Under the pieces are notes generated by a model. It had not been told where the DNA came from. It saw only the letters and a program-made list of their open reading frames with translations, and ran no database searches. Of a stretch of DNA of 64,000 nt, positions 1 through 9,310 are shown piece after piece. A program made the translations under genes and the position numbers. This DNA is from Clostridium sp. CMCC3677 (GTDB lineage: Bacteria; Bacillota; Clostridia; Clostridiales; Clostridiaceae): positions 124,001 through 188,000 of the forward strand of contig NZ_JAMQHS010000003.1 in assembly GCF_023845585.1 (NCBI RefSeq), written 5' to 3'. The first letter of the stretch is position 1. Each line of letters begins with the position of its first letter.

Positions 1-709
1 TATCGACTTCAAAGTAGCTTTTGATGGTGATGAATGTGCTCTTAATGACTTTACAAACAAAGTTAATTCTATTCTTGAATTAACGCCAGACAATATGGTT
101 GAAGAAAATTATAATTATGAAGAAACACATTTTCCTGCTATACATATAGATGACACTTGGGTAATAGCTTCTCCGGAAGAAGATTTTCCTGAAAAACAAA
201 AAATAAATTTTATATCTCAAGGTGCTTTTGGAACTGGAATGCATGAAACCACTCAAGATATATTAAGATATATTTTATCACAAGATTTCACTGGATTAGA
301 TGTATTAGATATAGGTACTGGTTCTGGAATACTTTCATTAGCTACAAGTGTTAAAAATGCTAAAAGAGTATGTGCTTTAGACATTAGAGATGTACATGAA
401 GAAATAGAATTCAACTCATCTTTAAATAACATTACTAATATTGAGACTTTTGTTGGTGATGCTTTAAGTAATGAAGTAGTTATAGATGGCACTTTTCATT
501 GGATATACATAAATATAGGTGGAGAAGAAACTGAAATGTTTATGGATTATATAAATGATCATATAAAAGAAAATGGTAAGCTTTTAGTTTCAGGCTTAGT
601 TGAATGGAGTTTTGATTCTGTTAAAGATAAAGTTGAAGCTAAAGGATATATTATGGAACATAAAATTCAAACAAACGAATGGTGTACAGCAATATTTAAT
701 AGAAAATAA
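1..709 (+). CDS. PrmA-like ribosomal protein L11 methyltransferase, 5'-truncated by window edge
   Basis: A SAM-dependent methyltransferase whose frame is open back to base 2, so the true start lies outside the window; the internal Met at base 95 is not the start. The PrmA hallmarks are visible: an FGTGMHETT loop (PrmA has FGTGxHxTT) followed by a SAM-binding motif I, VLDIGTGSGILS. PrmA trimethylates ribosomal protein L11 in the cytoplasm. In clostridia canonical prmA usually lies next to rsmE, and rsmE is at the far right edge of this window, so this copy may be a paralogue with another substrate (inference). It is followed by an inverted-repeat element and is convergent with kdpE. Confidence 0.75.
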   Translation, partial: IDFKVAFDGDECALNDFTNKVNSILELTPDNMVEENYNYEETHFPAIHIDDTWVIASPEEDFPEKQKINFISQGAFGTGMHETTQDILRYILSQDFTGLDVLDIGTGSGILSLATSVKNAKRVCALDIRDVHEEIEFNSSLNNITNIETFVGDALSNEVVIDGTFHWIYINIGGEETEMFMDYINDHIKENGKLLVSGLVEWSFDSVKDKVEAKGYIMEHKIQTNEWCTAIFNRK

Positions 710-714
710 CTCTC

Positions 715-869
715 TAATAGGCTATGTTTTAATATCTTGTTGATTATTTATAAATAAAGTGGACTGAGCGGTGGGCTTAAGTATACTAACATAAGTATTG
801 TTAAATTCCAATTACAATGCCACTTAAATTATTGTATATATCAACATCTATTTAAAACATAGCCTATTA
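715..869. repeat. Long inverted-repeat (MITE-like) element, copy A
   Basis: The ends are near-perfect inverted repeats: TAATAGGCTATGTTTTAA at the left and its complement at the right, with pairing continuing about 48 nt inward to AAGTGG/CCACTT. The centre contains GTGGACTGAG and CCAATTACAATGCCACTT, which recur in other copies. It lies between two convergent genes and contains no ORF. The arms should fold into one long hairpin. Related copies are at 9236, 13192, 33644 and 62158. Confidence 0.8.
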
Positions 870-926
870 ATTTAATTACATATCTGCTTATTTCATTATT
901 TATGTTTTTTATTTAAATATATATCC

Positions 927-1634
927 TCAATCCTCTGTAATTCTTAGCATCCTATATCCTATCCCTATATGAGTTTGTATATATTTGGGTTTTGAAGGTT
1001 TTTCTTCTATTTTCTTTCTTAAAGTTGCCATAAAAACACGTAATGATGGTGTATCATTAGGTAAAGTATTTCCCCATACCTCTTTTAATATAAAATTATG
1101 AGTAAGCACTCTTCCTACATTTTTAGCTAAAAGACATATCAATCTATATTCAATAGGTGTTAAATGAATTTCCTCATCTTTAATAAATACACATCTTGCT
1201 GCGTAATCAATCTTTAAATCTCCATTAATAAATAAATTACTGTTTTCGCCTTGTCCACTATTAACATAATTAATTCTTCTTAAGCTCACACGTAATCTTG
1301 CTAACAGTTCTTCAACACTAAATGGTTTAGTTAAATAATCATCAGCTCCACAATCAAGTGCTTCAATCTTATCTCTATCTTCACTACGTGCACTAACTAC
1401 TATAATTGGAACATTCGACCATGTACGTATTCTCTTTATAATTTCTATTCCATCCATATCTGGTAACCCTAAATCTAAGATAACAATGTCAGGTACATAT
1501 GAAACAGCTTCTCGAATTGCAGCTTCACCATTTTCAGCTACATGATACTTATAGTTTTCAGTCTCTAATGTTATAGTAATTAAATTTCTAACAGCTTTAT
1601 CATCTTCTACAACTAAAATTTGTGGTTTATTCAC
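927..1634 (-). CDS. kdpE: KdpE, potassium-responsive response regulator
   Basis: OmpR/PhoB-family response regulator: an N-terminal receiver domain with acidic residues (VEDD), phospho-acceptor Asp in VILDLGLPDMDG and Lys in TKPF, then a C-terminal winged helix ending GYRM. Its partner is KdpD, encoded immediately upstream, and it should activate kdpFABC under potassium limitation. The open frame extends to base 1670, but AGGAGG lies 9 nt before a GTG at 1634, giving MNKPQILVVEDD, the usual KdpE beginning. That start overlaps the kdpD stop by 8 nt, indicating translational coupling. Confidence 0.93.
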   Translation of the reverse strand: MNKPQILVVEDDKAVRNLITITLETENYKYHVAENGEAAIREAVSYVPDIVILDLGLPDMDGIEIIKRIRTWSNVPIIVVSARSEDRDKIEALDCGADDYLTKPFSVEELLARLRVSLRRINYVNSGQGENSNLFINGDLKIDYAARCVFIKDEEIHLTPIEYRLICLLAKNVGRVLTHNFILKEVWGNTLPNDTPSLRVFMATLRKKIEEKPSKPKYIQTHIGIGYRMLRITED

Positions 1635-4329
1635 TATAAATAACCTCCTCACATTGTAATGTAAAACCAAATATAGTTCCTTTAGGTTCGTTGTCTCTTA
1701 CATAAACTTCTCCACCATGAGCATTTATTATTGACTTACATAATGATAATCCCAAACCAAGCCCTCTTCTTCCATCTGCACTAGCGCTATTTAATGTAAA
1801 AAACATATCAAACAATTTTCCTTTCATTGAATCCTCAATTCCACATCCATCATCACTTATTTCAATCACTACACTTTTGCCTTGCTTTTTTCCAAATATT
1901 TTAATATTTGAACCTTTGGGAGTATATTTCACAGCATTATTTACAATATTAATTATTACTTGAATAATTAATCTAGAATCCATTTTAGCCATCAATAATT
2001 CATCATCTACTTCAACTTCAATATTATAGTCTGAGCTTTCTCTATTAATATGTTGAAGTGCTTCTTGTATGACTTCATCTATTAATTCTGGTTGTAATTT
2101 TATATTCATTGTACCATTTTCAATACGAGTTACAGACAATAAATTTTCTACTAAATTAATAAGCCACATAGAATCATCATAAATATCTGTATACAACCTC
2201 TGTTTTCTATCTTCATTTAATATTCTAGAATTTCCCATTAAAATTCCAGCATTCCCAGATATACTTGTAAGAGGTGTACGTAAATCATGTGAAATAGCTC
2301 TTAATAAATTAGACCTTAGTTTTTCTTGTTCTGCTTTCATATAAATTTCATTTTTAGTTTCATTTATATATTCTTTTTCTAAAGATAAAGCACTTTCAGC
2401 TAAAATTGCTATTAACAAATTCTTTTTAAAAGAATCTAAAGTCTCATCTTTATCTATTGGAATTGCTACTACAGCAAAAGATTTTACATGATTTCTTATA
2501 GCCATGTAAAGACATTTTGCCCCTGGTAAAGTATTTGTAGTTGCTCCAGCATGTTTTTTATTTTTAAACACCCATTGTGCAACGGCTCGTTCATCTTCTG
2601 TAATAAAGTCTTTTATATTGATTGTCCTATTTTTTTTAAATACTATAGGTTCTAAAAGTACTTCATTATCAGCAGGATATAAAATTACTGATTTATCTAA
2701 TAACTTTTCTATTTGAATAAGTATCTTATTAAAAATTTCTTCCCTATTTTTAGCCATTTGTAACTTTTGACTAGTTTCCAATAAAACTTCAGTTCTATAA
2801 GCTTTTTCAGCAGATTGTTTAGCCTCTATCTTTACTCTAGTAGCTAGTTTACTTGATATTATTGACGAAACAAGCATAACAAAAAAAGTTATTGGATAAC
2901 TTTTATCATATGCTTGAAATGTAAATCTAGGATTAGTAAAAAGAAAATTAAATACCAATACTCCTAATATTGATACCAGTAATCCACAACTTTTACCTGT
3001 TGTAGTTATAGATGTTAACAATACACCCAATATATATATATTTATAATATTTGCTTCACTATATCCTAAGTTATAAAAAATCATCCCTGTTGCTGTGACA
3101 GCTCCTAATATTACTGTTGTTTTTATTAAGTCCATTACAGTAAAATGTGGTAAAGTAATTTTTTTAAGTTTCTCATTAGAATTTCTTTTATAAGCTTTTA
3201 AATTATCTGGAATAATATATATATCTATGTTTGGCGCAAACTCAGTTAATTTATCAACTAATGTTTTTTTATTATTAAACCAACTTTTTTTATTATTAGA
3301 TCTACCGATTACAATCTTAGATACACCACTTATCTTAGCATACTGAGATATTTGATTTGCCACATCGTCACCATAAACTGTAGCTATTTTAGCTCCAAGT
3401 TGTTCTGCAAGTTTTAAATTCGTCTCTAATATCTTTTTATTTTCTAAGCTAAGATCTTTGCTATTAGAGGTTTCTACAAATAATGCTGTAAATAACCCAT
3501 GAAATGCAAATGCCATTCGTGCAGCTGTTCTAATTACTTTCGTATTGCTTGGTGAACTTGATAAACAAATTAAAATGTGTTCTTCTGTATAGTACGTACT
3601 TTTTATTTCATCTCTTTTATTTTCAATCTTTTTATTAACAGCATCTGCCGTACGTCTAAGAGCTATTTCTCTTAATGCAACCAATTTTTCTTTTGTAAAA
3701 AAGTTAATCAATGCCCTGCGTGCTTGATCAGTTTTATATACTTTTCCGTTATCTAATCTAGTAATTAAATCATCTGGCTCAATATCAACTAGTTCAACTT
3801 GATTAGCATTGTCAAATACACTATCAGGAATTCTCTCGCGTACTACTATTCCAGTTATAGATGCTACAATATCATTTAAACTTTCTATATGTTGAACATT
3901 TATAGTTGTATAAACATCTATTCCATTATTCAACAATTCCTGTATATCTTGATATCTCTTCATATGCCTACATCCATAAGCATTACTATGAGCTAATTCA
4001 TCTACTAAAATTAGCTTTGGTTTTCTATTAATTGCAGAATCAAGATCAAATTCATTTAAAGTTATTCCTTTATATTTAACTTTTAAATTAGGCAACATTT
4101 CTAACCCATCTAAAAGAGCAAGGGTTTCTACTCTAGTATGAGGTTCTATATACCCTGCTACTACATCAATACCTGAATTCTTAGCTATATGAGCTGCCTC
4201 AAGCATTGCATATGTTTTACCTACACCAGCTGCATATCCAAAAAATATCTTTAATTTTCCTTGTTTGTTATTTTCATCTAGGGATATTTTCTTTAAAATC
4301 TCATCAGGATCTGGACGTTCATCTATCAT
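1627..4329 (-). CDS. kdpD: KdpD, osmosensitive potassium-channel sensor histidine kinase
   Basis: Full-length sensor kinase of about 900 residues. In order: N-terminal KdpD domain with Walker A GYAAGVGKT and LVDELAHSN (residues about 30-230), a USP-like domain (about 250-370), four closely spaced transmembrane helices (about 400-500), a GAF-like region, HisKA with phospho-acceptor His in ISHDLRTPLTS, and an HATPase domain (DDGCGIE, GLGLGLS). The USP domain shows S-x-S followed by exactly 20 residues and FTALF, resembling the c-di-AMP-binding signature described for Staphylococcus KdpD. An ATG at 4329 is preferred to a GTG at 4338 because GAGGTG lies 6 nt before it. It phosphorylates KdpE. Confidence 0.94.
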   Translation of the reverse strand: MIDERPDPDEILKKISLDENNKQGKLKIFFGYAAGVGKTYAMLEAAHIAKNSGIDVVAGYIEPHTRVETLALLDGLEMLPNLKVKYKGITLNEFDLDSAINRKPKLILVDELAHSNAYGCRHMKRYQDIQELLNNGIDVYTTINVQHIESLNDIVASITGIVVRERIPDSVFDNANQVELVDIEPDDLITRLDNGKVYKTDQARRALINFFTKEKLVALREIALRRTADAVNKKIENKRDEIKSTYYTEEHILICLSSSPSNTKVIRTAARMAFAFHGLFTALFVETSNSKDLSLENKKILETNLKLAEQLGAKIATVYGDDVANQISQYAKISGVSKIVIGRSNNKKSWFNNKKTLVDKLTEFAPNIDIYIIPDNLKAYKRNSNEKLKKITLPHFTVMDLIKTTVILGAVTATGMIFYNLGYSEANIINIYILGVLLTSITTTGKSCGLLVSILGVLVFNFLFTNPRFTFQAYDKSYPITFFVMLVSSIISSKLATRVKIEAKQSAEKAYRTEVLLETSQKLQMAKNREEIFNKILIQIEKLLDKSVILYPADNEVLLEPIVFKKNRTINIKDFITEDERAVAQWVFKNKKHAGATTNTLPGAKCLYMAIRNHVKSFAVVAIPIDKDETLDSFKKNLLIAILAESALSLEKEYINETKNEIYMKAEQEKLRSNLLRAISHDLRTPLTSISGNAGILMGNSRILNEDRKQRLYTDIYDDSMWLINLVENLLSVTRIENGTMNIKLQPELIDEVIQEALQHINRESSDYNIEVEVDDELLMAKMDSRLIIQVIINIVNNAVKYTPKGSNIKIFGKKQGKSVVIEISDDGCGIEDSMKGKLFDMFFTLNSASADGRRGLGLGLSLCKSIINAHGGEVYVRDNEPKGTIFGFTLQCEEVIYSE

Positions 4330-4368
4330 ATATGTCACCTCAAAATATAATCTACTTATAAATAAATT

Positions 4369-4415
4369 ATACTATAGCCAAAATAAATATTTCATAATTA
4401 TTTTAACTATAGTAT
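4369..4415. repeat. Inverted repeat in the kdpC-kdpD gap
   Basis: ATACTATAG at 4369 and CTATAGTAT ending at 4415 form a 9-bp perfect inverted repeat, extended inward by AAAATAA/TTATTTT. It overlaps the likely kdpD promoter (TATAAT on the minus strand at 4366-4371). It could be an attenuating hairpin at the end of kdpC or a regulator site. There is no U-tract, so a classical terminator is unlikely. Confidence 0.45.
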
Positions 4416-4432
4416 AAAGATTGTGTTAATAT
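4415..4432 (-). promoter_or_regulatory. Candidate KdpE box upstream of kdpD
   Basis: On the minus strand the sequence is ATATTAA-CACA-ATCTTTA, two 7-mers with an 11-bp period, the arrangement OmpR/PhoB-family regulators bind. The same box (ATCTTAA-CACA-ATCTTAA) occurs upstream of kdpF at 9108-9125, at a similar distance from the start codon (about 86 versus 81 bp). The assignment to KdpE is inference. Confidence 0.5.
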
Positions 4433-4496
4433 TTTATTTTATATTCATAAAAAGTTGTTTTTACTGCTTTTTGTATAATATCAATTCTATCAATAT

Positions 4497-5102
4497 CTAT
4501 TTTAGAATTCCATCAATAGCAAGATTAACTTCTAATACATTTACTGTTTTTTCTCCTAATACACCAAAAAGTTTTCCTGAAGTGTATTTATCAATAATCT
4601 TTTCTACATCTTTTACTTCCATATTATTATTTTTAGCAATACGATTTATTTGATATTTAGCAGCCGCAACTGAAATATGCGGATCCAATCCACTTCCTGA
4701 GCAAGTGACTAAATCTACTGGTATTGCTTGTGCATCTTGTTCTGGATGATTTGCTTTTATTTTATCAACTCTTTCTTGAACAAGAGCTTCGTATTCTTTA
4801 CTTGCAGGACTTAAATTAGATGGTGCTGAATAAGCTAATTTCTTTCCATTATCATCAACAAAAGTATCTGTATCAATATTCATAATTCTTCCCCATAAAT
4901 GTTTTTCATCATTATATTGTTGTGCTAATAATACACTGCCGTATTTTTTACCATTAACTTGTATAATACTTCCATTGGCTTGTTTAGGAAATATTAATTG
5001 AGAAATTCCTGTTATAAATATTGTATATATACCTCCACACAAAATAGTAAATATTATAAATATTATTAAAGCTTTAGGAAATACTGCTTTAAATTCCTTC
5101 AT
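4497..5102 (-). CDS. kdpC: KdpC, potassium-transporting ATPase subunit C
   Basis: The 201-residue accessory subunit of the KdpFABC high-affinity potassium pump. It has a single N-terminal transmembrane helix (LIIFIIFTILCGGIYTIF) and an extracytoplasmic domain with the family signature SGSGLDPHIS and the later AAAKYQINRIAK. KdpC stabilises the KdpA-KdpB complex and raises its affinity for potassium. It begins 17 bp downstream of kdpB and is the last structural gene; kdpD follows after 167 bp holding an inverted repeat and a candidate KdpE box. Confidence 0.95.
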   Translation of the reverse strand: MKEFKAVFPKALIIFIIFTILCGGIYTIFITGISQLIFPKQANGSIIQVNGKKYGSVLLAQQYNDEKHLWGRIMNIDTDTFVDDNGKKLAYSAPSNLSPASKEYEALVQERVDKIKANHPEQDAQAIPVDLVTCSGSGLDPHISVAAAKYQINRIAKNNNMEVKDVEKIIDKYTSGKLFGVLGEKTVNVLEVNLAIDGILK

Positions 5103-5119
5103 TACTAATCATCCTTTCT

Positions 5120-7186
5120 TTATACAATACCAATTGCAGTAATTAAAACATCAATTACTTTTATAGCTATAAATGGTACAATTATTCCCCCTAAGCCATA
5201 AACCAAAAGATTTCTTGATAATAACTTACCTGCTGAAACTTCGCGATATTTTACACCTTTAAGTGCTAATGGAATTAAAGCTACAATAATTAATGCATTG
5301 TATATTATTGCTGAAAATATTGCACTCTCCGCACTGTGTAAATTCATAATATTTAATGCAGATAATCCTGGATATAATCCAATAAATAATGCTGGGATTA
5401 TTGCAAAATATTTAGCTAAGTCATTAGCTATACTAAATGTTGTTAAACTGCCGCGTGTCATTAATAATTGTTTACCAATTCTAACTATATCAATTAATTT
5501 TGTTGGAGAAGAATCTAAGTCAACCATGTTTCCAGCTTCTTTAGCTGCTTGTGTTCCTGTATTCATAGCAACTGCTACATCTGCTTGTGCAAGTGCTGGG
5601 GCGTCATTAGTTCCATCGCCTGTCATTGCAACAAGATGGCCTTTTGCTTGAAAATCACGTATCATTTCTAGCTTACCTTCTGGAGTAGCCTCAGCTAAAA
5701 AGTCATCAACACCAGCTTCTGCTGCAATAGCTGCTGCTGTCAATGGATTATCTCCAGTTATCATGATTGTTTTAATACCCATTTTTCTTAAATCTGCAAA
5801 CTTTTCTTGTACGCCTTGCTTAATAATATCTTTTAAATAAACTACTCCAAGAACTTTATTATCTTTAGCTACAACAAGAGGAGTACCGCCTTTATTTGAT
5901 ATTCTAGCTACAATCTCATCACATTCTTTGCTATAACATCCACCTCTTGAAATTACATAGTCTTTAACTGTTTCTGCTGCTCCCTTACGAATTTCACTAT
6001 TATTATAATTAACACCACTCATACGAGTTTTAGCTGTGAATGGAATAAATTCCATATTAGATTCTCTAATATTCCTTCCTCTTATTCCAAATTTCTCTTT
6101 AGCAAGAACCACTATACTACGTCCCTCTGGAGTTTCATCTGCTAAAGATGAAAGCTGTGCAGCATCTGCTAACTCATTTTCATTAACTCCATTTACTGGT
6201 ATAAATTCACAAGCTTCACGATTACCTAAAGTGATTGTGCCTGTTTTATCTAACATCAAAATATCAACATCTCCTGCAGCTTCAATAGCACGTCCACTCA
6301 TTGCTAAAACATTAGCTTGATTTAAACGGCTCATACCTGCAATACCAATAGATGAAAGTAATGCACCTATAGTTGTTGGTGCAAGACATACCAAAAGTGC
6401 CACTAGTGATGTAACTGAAATAGGATTTACCACACCAGCCTGATTAGCTGAAAAAACAGAATATGAATATAATGAAACTGTAACCAATAAAAATATAATA
6501 GTTAGTGAGATTAATAAAATTTGTAATGCAATTTCATTTGGTGTTTTCTTACGTGCTGCACCTTCAACCATAGAAATCATCTTATCAAGAAAACTTTCTC
6601 CAGCTTCACTTGTAACCTGAACAATTAGCCAATCTGAAATTACTGTTGTTCCACCAGTCACAGCACTTCTATCACCACCACTTTCTCTAATAACAGGTGC
6701 TGATTCTCCTGTTATTGCACTTTCATCAACTGAAGCTGCTCCATCTATTACTTCTCCATCAGCTGGAACTTGCTCTCCAGCAACAACAATTACTATATCT
6801 CCTTTTTTAAGCAGTGCTGATGAAACTTTAGTTATTTCATCTTTCTTTTCTAAAGAAATTATTTTATGCGCTTCCACATCTTTCTTTGCTGCACGTAAAG
6901 AATCAGCTTGTGCTTTACCACGCCCTTCTGCTATTGCTTCTGCAAAATTAGCAAACAATACAGTAATCCAAAGAATTATAGTAATACCTAATATAAAACT
7001 AGATTTTGAATCTCTAATTCCAACTAATGAAACTGCATATAATACAGTTGTTAATATAGATGAAATATATACTAAAAACATAACTGGATTTTCCATTTGA
7101 GTTTTTGGAGAAAGTTTTATAAAAGAATCTTTAACAGCTCTTTTAATCATTTTTTTATTTGCAAAATTACCTTTATTTTCATTCAT
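5120..7186 (-). CDS. kdpB: KdpB, potassium-transporting P-type ATPase catalytic subunit
   Basis: P-type ATPase of 688 residues. Visible motifs are the actuator TGES (AITGESAPV), the phosphorylated Asp in [11 protein letters not shown], the nucleotide-binding region, and the hinge [20 protein letters not shown]. Several transmembrane helices lie at both ends. KdpB hydrolyses ATP to drive potassium through KdpA in the cytoplasmic membrane. The length is typical and no catalytic residue is missing. It sits 15 bp downstream of kdpA in one transcription unit. Confidence 0.97.
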   Translation of the reverse strand: MNENKGNFANKKMIKRAVKDSFIKLSPKTQMENPVMFLVYISSILTTVLYAVSLVGIRDSKSSFILGITIILWITVLFANFAEAIAEGRGKAQADSLRAAKKDVEAHKIISLEKKDEITKVSSALLKKGDIVIVVAGEQVPADGEVIDGAASVDESAITGESAPVIRESGGDRSAVTGGTTVISDWLIVQVTSEAGESFLDKMISMVEGAARKKTPNEIALQILLISLTIIFLLVTVSLYSYSVFSANQAGVVNPISVTSLVALLVCLAPTTIGALLSSIGIAGMSRLNQANVLAMSGRAIEAAGDVDILMLDKTGTITLGNREACEFIPVNGVNENELADAAQLSSLADETPEGRSIVVLAKEKFGIRGRNIRESNMEFIPFTAKTRMSGVNYNNSEIRKGAAETVKDYVISRGGCYSKECDEIVARISNKGGTPLVVAKDNKVLGVVYLKDIIKQGVQEKFADLRKMGIKTIMITGDNPLTAAAIAAEAGVDDFLAEATPEGKLEMIRDFQAKGHLVAMTGDGTNDAPALAQADVAVAMNTGTQAAKEAGNMVDLDSSPTKLIDIVRIGKQLLMTRGSLTTFSIANDLAKYFAIIPALFIGLYPGLSALNIMNLHSAESAIFSAIIYNALIIVALIPLALKGVKYREVSAGKLLSRNLLVYGLGGIIVPFIAIKVIDVLITAIGIV

Positions 7187-7201
7187 ATTTTGTCACCCCA
7201 T

Positions 7202-8941
7202 TTAACCTAACATTTGAAAAAATTCAGCAATTGGTCCAAGTGCCAATGCTGGGAAGAAACTTAATGCACCAATAAGCAATACAACAAAAATTAAAAGTCC
7301 TATAAACATAGCATTATGTGTAGGCAATGTACCAACACTTTCTGCAACTTTTTTCTTTTTAACCATGCTTCCTGCTATAGCCAAAGTACCCATCATAGGA
7401 ACAAAACGTGCAAATAGCATACTTAACCCAATACTTATATTTATAAATGGTGTATTCGCTGTAAAACCAGCAAATGCTGAACCATTATTACCTCCAGCTG
7501 AAGTGTAAGCATATAATACTTCTGAAAATCCATGAGCCCCTGAATTATTCAAACTGTTAACAGTCTCAGGTAATATACTTGCAATACCACTACCAATTAA
7601 AATAGCTATCGGTGTTGCTAAACAAACTAAAACTGCCATTTTCATTTCAAAAGGCTCTATTTTTTTACCTAAATATTCTGGTGTTCTTCCTACCATAAGT
7701 CCTGCCATAAATACTGCAAGTATTGCAAAACCTATCATTCCATAAAGCCCACATCCAACACCTCCAAATACAACTTCTCCAAGTTGCATAAGTAGCATAG
7801 GGATCATTCCACCAATTGGAGTATAGCTATCATGCATTGAATTTACTGATCCATTAGACGCAGCAGTAGTAAATGTTGCCCATGTTGAAGAAGTAGCAAT
7901 ACCAAATCTAGCTTCTTTTCCTTCCATATTTCCACCGGCTTGATTAATTGTTGATAAATCAACTTGACCATTTAACGCCATTTGTGGTGTAGCAATTTGT
8001 TCATTTATTCCAACAATGCCCATTGCTACAACTAGCATTATACCCATTGCTATAAATATAGCTATTCCTTGTCTTCTATCTTTTATATTTCTCCCAAAAG
8101 TAAAACATAATGCTACTGGGATTAATAATAATGAAATCATTTCAAATAAATTAGATAATATAGTTGGATTTTCAATTGGGTGCGCTGAATTAGTCCCCAT
8201 AAATCCTCCACCATTTGTACCAAGTTGCTTTATTGCTATTTGGCTTGCTGCAGGTCCTAATGGAACAACTTCTTCCGTTACTACGGTTCCATCTTCAAGT
8301 GTAATAGGCTCTAATAAAGAAACTGTTTCATATTGTTTAAAATTTTGTACAACACCTTGAGACACTAATGCTAAAGATACTACTATTGAAAGAGGAATTA
8401 ATATATAAAGTACAGCTCTAGTAATGTCTATCCAAAAATTTCCTATACCTTTTTGCTTAACTCTAATAAATCCTCTAATTAGTGCGAATAATACTGAAAT
8501 ACCAACTGCTGCCGAAACAAAATTTTGTACAGTTAGTCCCATCATTTGTGTGAAATAACTTAATGAACTTTCACCTGAATAACCTTGCCAATTAGTATTA
8601 GTAACAAAACTTACCGCATTATTAAATGCAAGATCCCAGCTTGTACCTGAAACTTTTTCTGGATTTAATGGCAAAAAGCCTTGGAAAATGTGTAGTAAAA
8701 ATAATACTATTAAACTTATAATTGAAAATGCTAAAACAGAAAAAGAATATTTTTTCCAACTCATATCTTCATCTTTATCAATATGAAGCATTTTATAAAT
8801 AAAATTTTCACATGGTGTTAATATTTTAGATAAAAACACTTTTTCTCCATTCATAATCTTACCTATATAATTCCCCAATGGAATTGCCAATACTACTAAT
8901 ATCAAAATATACAATCCATATTGTAATACTAAATTCATCAT
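7202..8941 (-). CDS. kdpA: KdpA, potassium-binding and translocating subunit
   Basis: Polytopic membrane protein of 579 residues, homologous to potassium channels. Selectivity-filter-like loops are visible: [17 protein letters not shown] and [13 protein letters not shown]. About ten hydrophobic segments span the protein. It forms the potassium path of KdpFABC. The start ATG overlaps the kdpF stop (TAATG) and is preceded by GAGGTG; a second in-frame ATG follows immediately. Confidence 0.96.
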   Translation of the reverse strand: MMNLVLQYGLYILILVVLAIPLGNYIGKIMNGEKVFLSKILTPCENFIYKMLHIDKDEDMSWKKYSFSVLAFSIISLIVLFLLHIFQGFLPLNPEKVSGTSWDLAFNNAVSFVTNTNWQGYSGESSLSYFTQMMGLTVQNFVSAAVGISVLFALIRGFIRVKQKGIGNFWIDITRAVLYILIPLSIVVSLALVSQGVVQNFKQYETVSLLEPITLEDGTVVTEEVVPLGPAASQIAIKQLGTNGGGFMGTNSAHPIENPTILSNLFEMISLLLIPVALCFTFGRNIKDRRQGIAIFIAMGIMLVVAMGIVGINEQIATPQMALNGQVDLSTINQAGGNMEGKEARFGIATSSTWATFTTAASNGSVNSMHDSYTPIGGMIPMLLMQLGEVVFGGVGCGLYGMIGFAILAVFMAGLMVGRTPEYLGKKIEPFEMKMAVLVCLATPIAILIGSGIASILPETVNSLNNSGAHGFSEVLYAYTSAGGNNGSAFAGFTANTPFINISIGLSMLFARFVPMMGTLAIAGSMVKKKKVAESVGTLPTHNAMFIGLLIFVVLLIGALSFFPALALGPIAEFFQMLG

Positions 8942-9027
8942 TACTTGTCACCTCTTAATAAAATATTTGCTAAATAAATAAAATATATAAGTGAAATTAT
9001 TCCTATAAGCCCAACCATCACATGCAT
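8941..9027 (-). CDS. kdpF: KdpF, small membrane subunit of the potassium pump
   Basis: A 28-residue ORF beginning [20 protein letters not shown] and ending LLRGDK, a single transmembrane helix as in E. coli KdpF (29 residues). It lies immediately upstream of kdpA, with stop and start overlapping by one base (TAATG). A GGGGG ribosome binding site (AGGGGGAAATAAAAATG) precedes it. KdpF packs between KdpA and KdpB and stabilises the complex. Position, length and topology support the call; so short a sequence gives little homology signal. Confidence 0.85.
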   Translation of the reverse strand: MHVMVGLIGIISLIYFIYLANILLRGDK

Positions 9028-9074
9028 TTTTATTTCCCCCTTCGTTTTGATAGGACAAGTTTAACATGGAAAAA

Positions 9075-9125
9075 ATTATAGTGGTGTTAGAGTTTACTTG
9101 TTTAGAATTAAGATTGTGTTAAGAT
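9075..9125 (-). promoter_or_regulatory. kdpFABC promoter region with candidate KdpE box
   Basis: On the minus strand the box ATCTTAA-CACA-ATCTTAA (9108-9125, 11-bp direct repeat) lies just upstream of the expected -35 position, and a TATAAT -10 is at 9075-9080. At the correct distance no good -35 hexamer is present (AAACAA), as expected for an activator-dependent promoter. The box is shared with the kdpD upstream region. Confidence 0.55.
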
Positions 9126-9151
9126 TTTTATATTGATATTTACACGCACAA

Positions 9152-9182
9152 AAAGAGGACTCAAATTAATGAATCCTCTTTC
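9152..9182 (-). terminator. Terminator downstream of glgP
   Basis: On the minus strand AAAGAGGA ... TCCTCTTTTT forms an 8-bp stem followed by a short U-tract. It lies about 130 bp past the glgP stop, separating the malQ-glgP transcript from the kdp promoter. Confidence 0.65.
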
Positions 9183-9235
9183 ATTGGCTTGTAATAAAAA
9201 TTATTATATACAGCCTTATTTATATTATTTATTTT

Positions 9236-9308
9236 GCTATGTTCTAATATATGTTTATATATGCAATAGGTAAAGTGGAATATATAAACATTTTACTGGA
9301 ACATAGGC
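9236..9308. repeat. Inverted-repeat element, copy B (short form)
   Basis: GCTATGTTCTAATATATGTT at the left pairs with the right arm AACATTTTACTGGAACATAG. The internal segment ATGCAATAGGTAAAGTGG matches the inner arm of the other copies, but the central part is missing. It ends 2 bp from the glgP stop codon. Confidence 0.6.
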
Positions 9309-9310
9309 AT

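Noticed and set aside
4423-4653. Plus-strand ORF opposite kdpC
   Set aside because: Antisense to kdpC, Phe/Ile-rich as expected from AT-rich shadows, no ribosome binding site.
9028-9150. c-di-AMP (ydaO-type) riboswitch ahead of kdp
   Set aside because: The leader is too short and lacks the conserved motifs; a shared protein-binding box is a better explanation.
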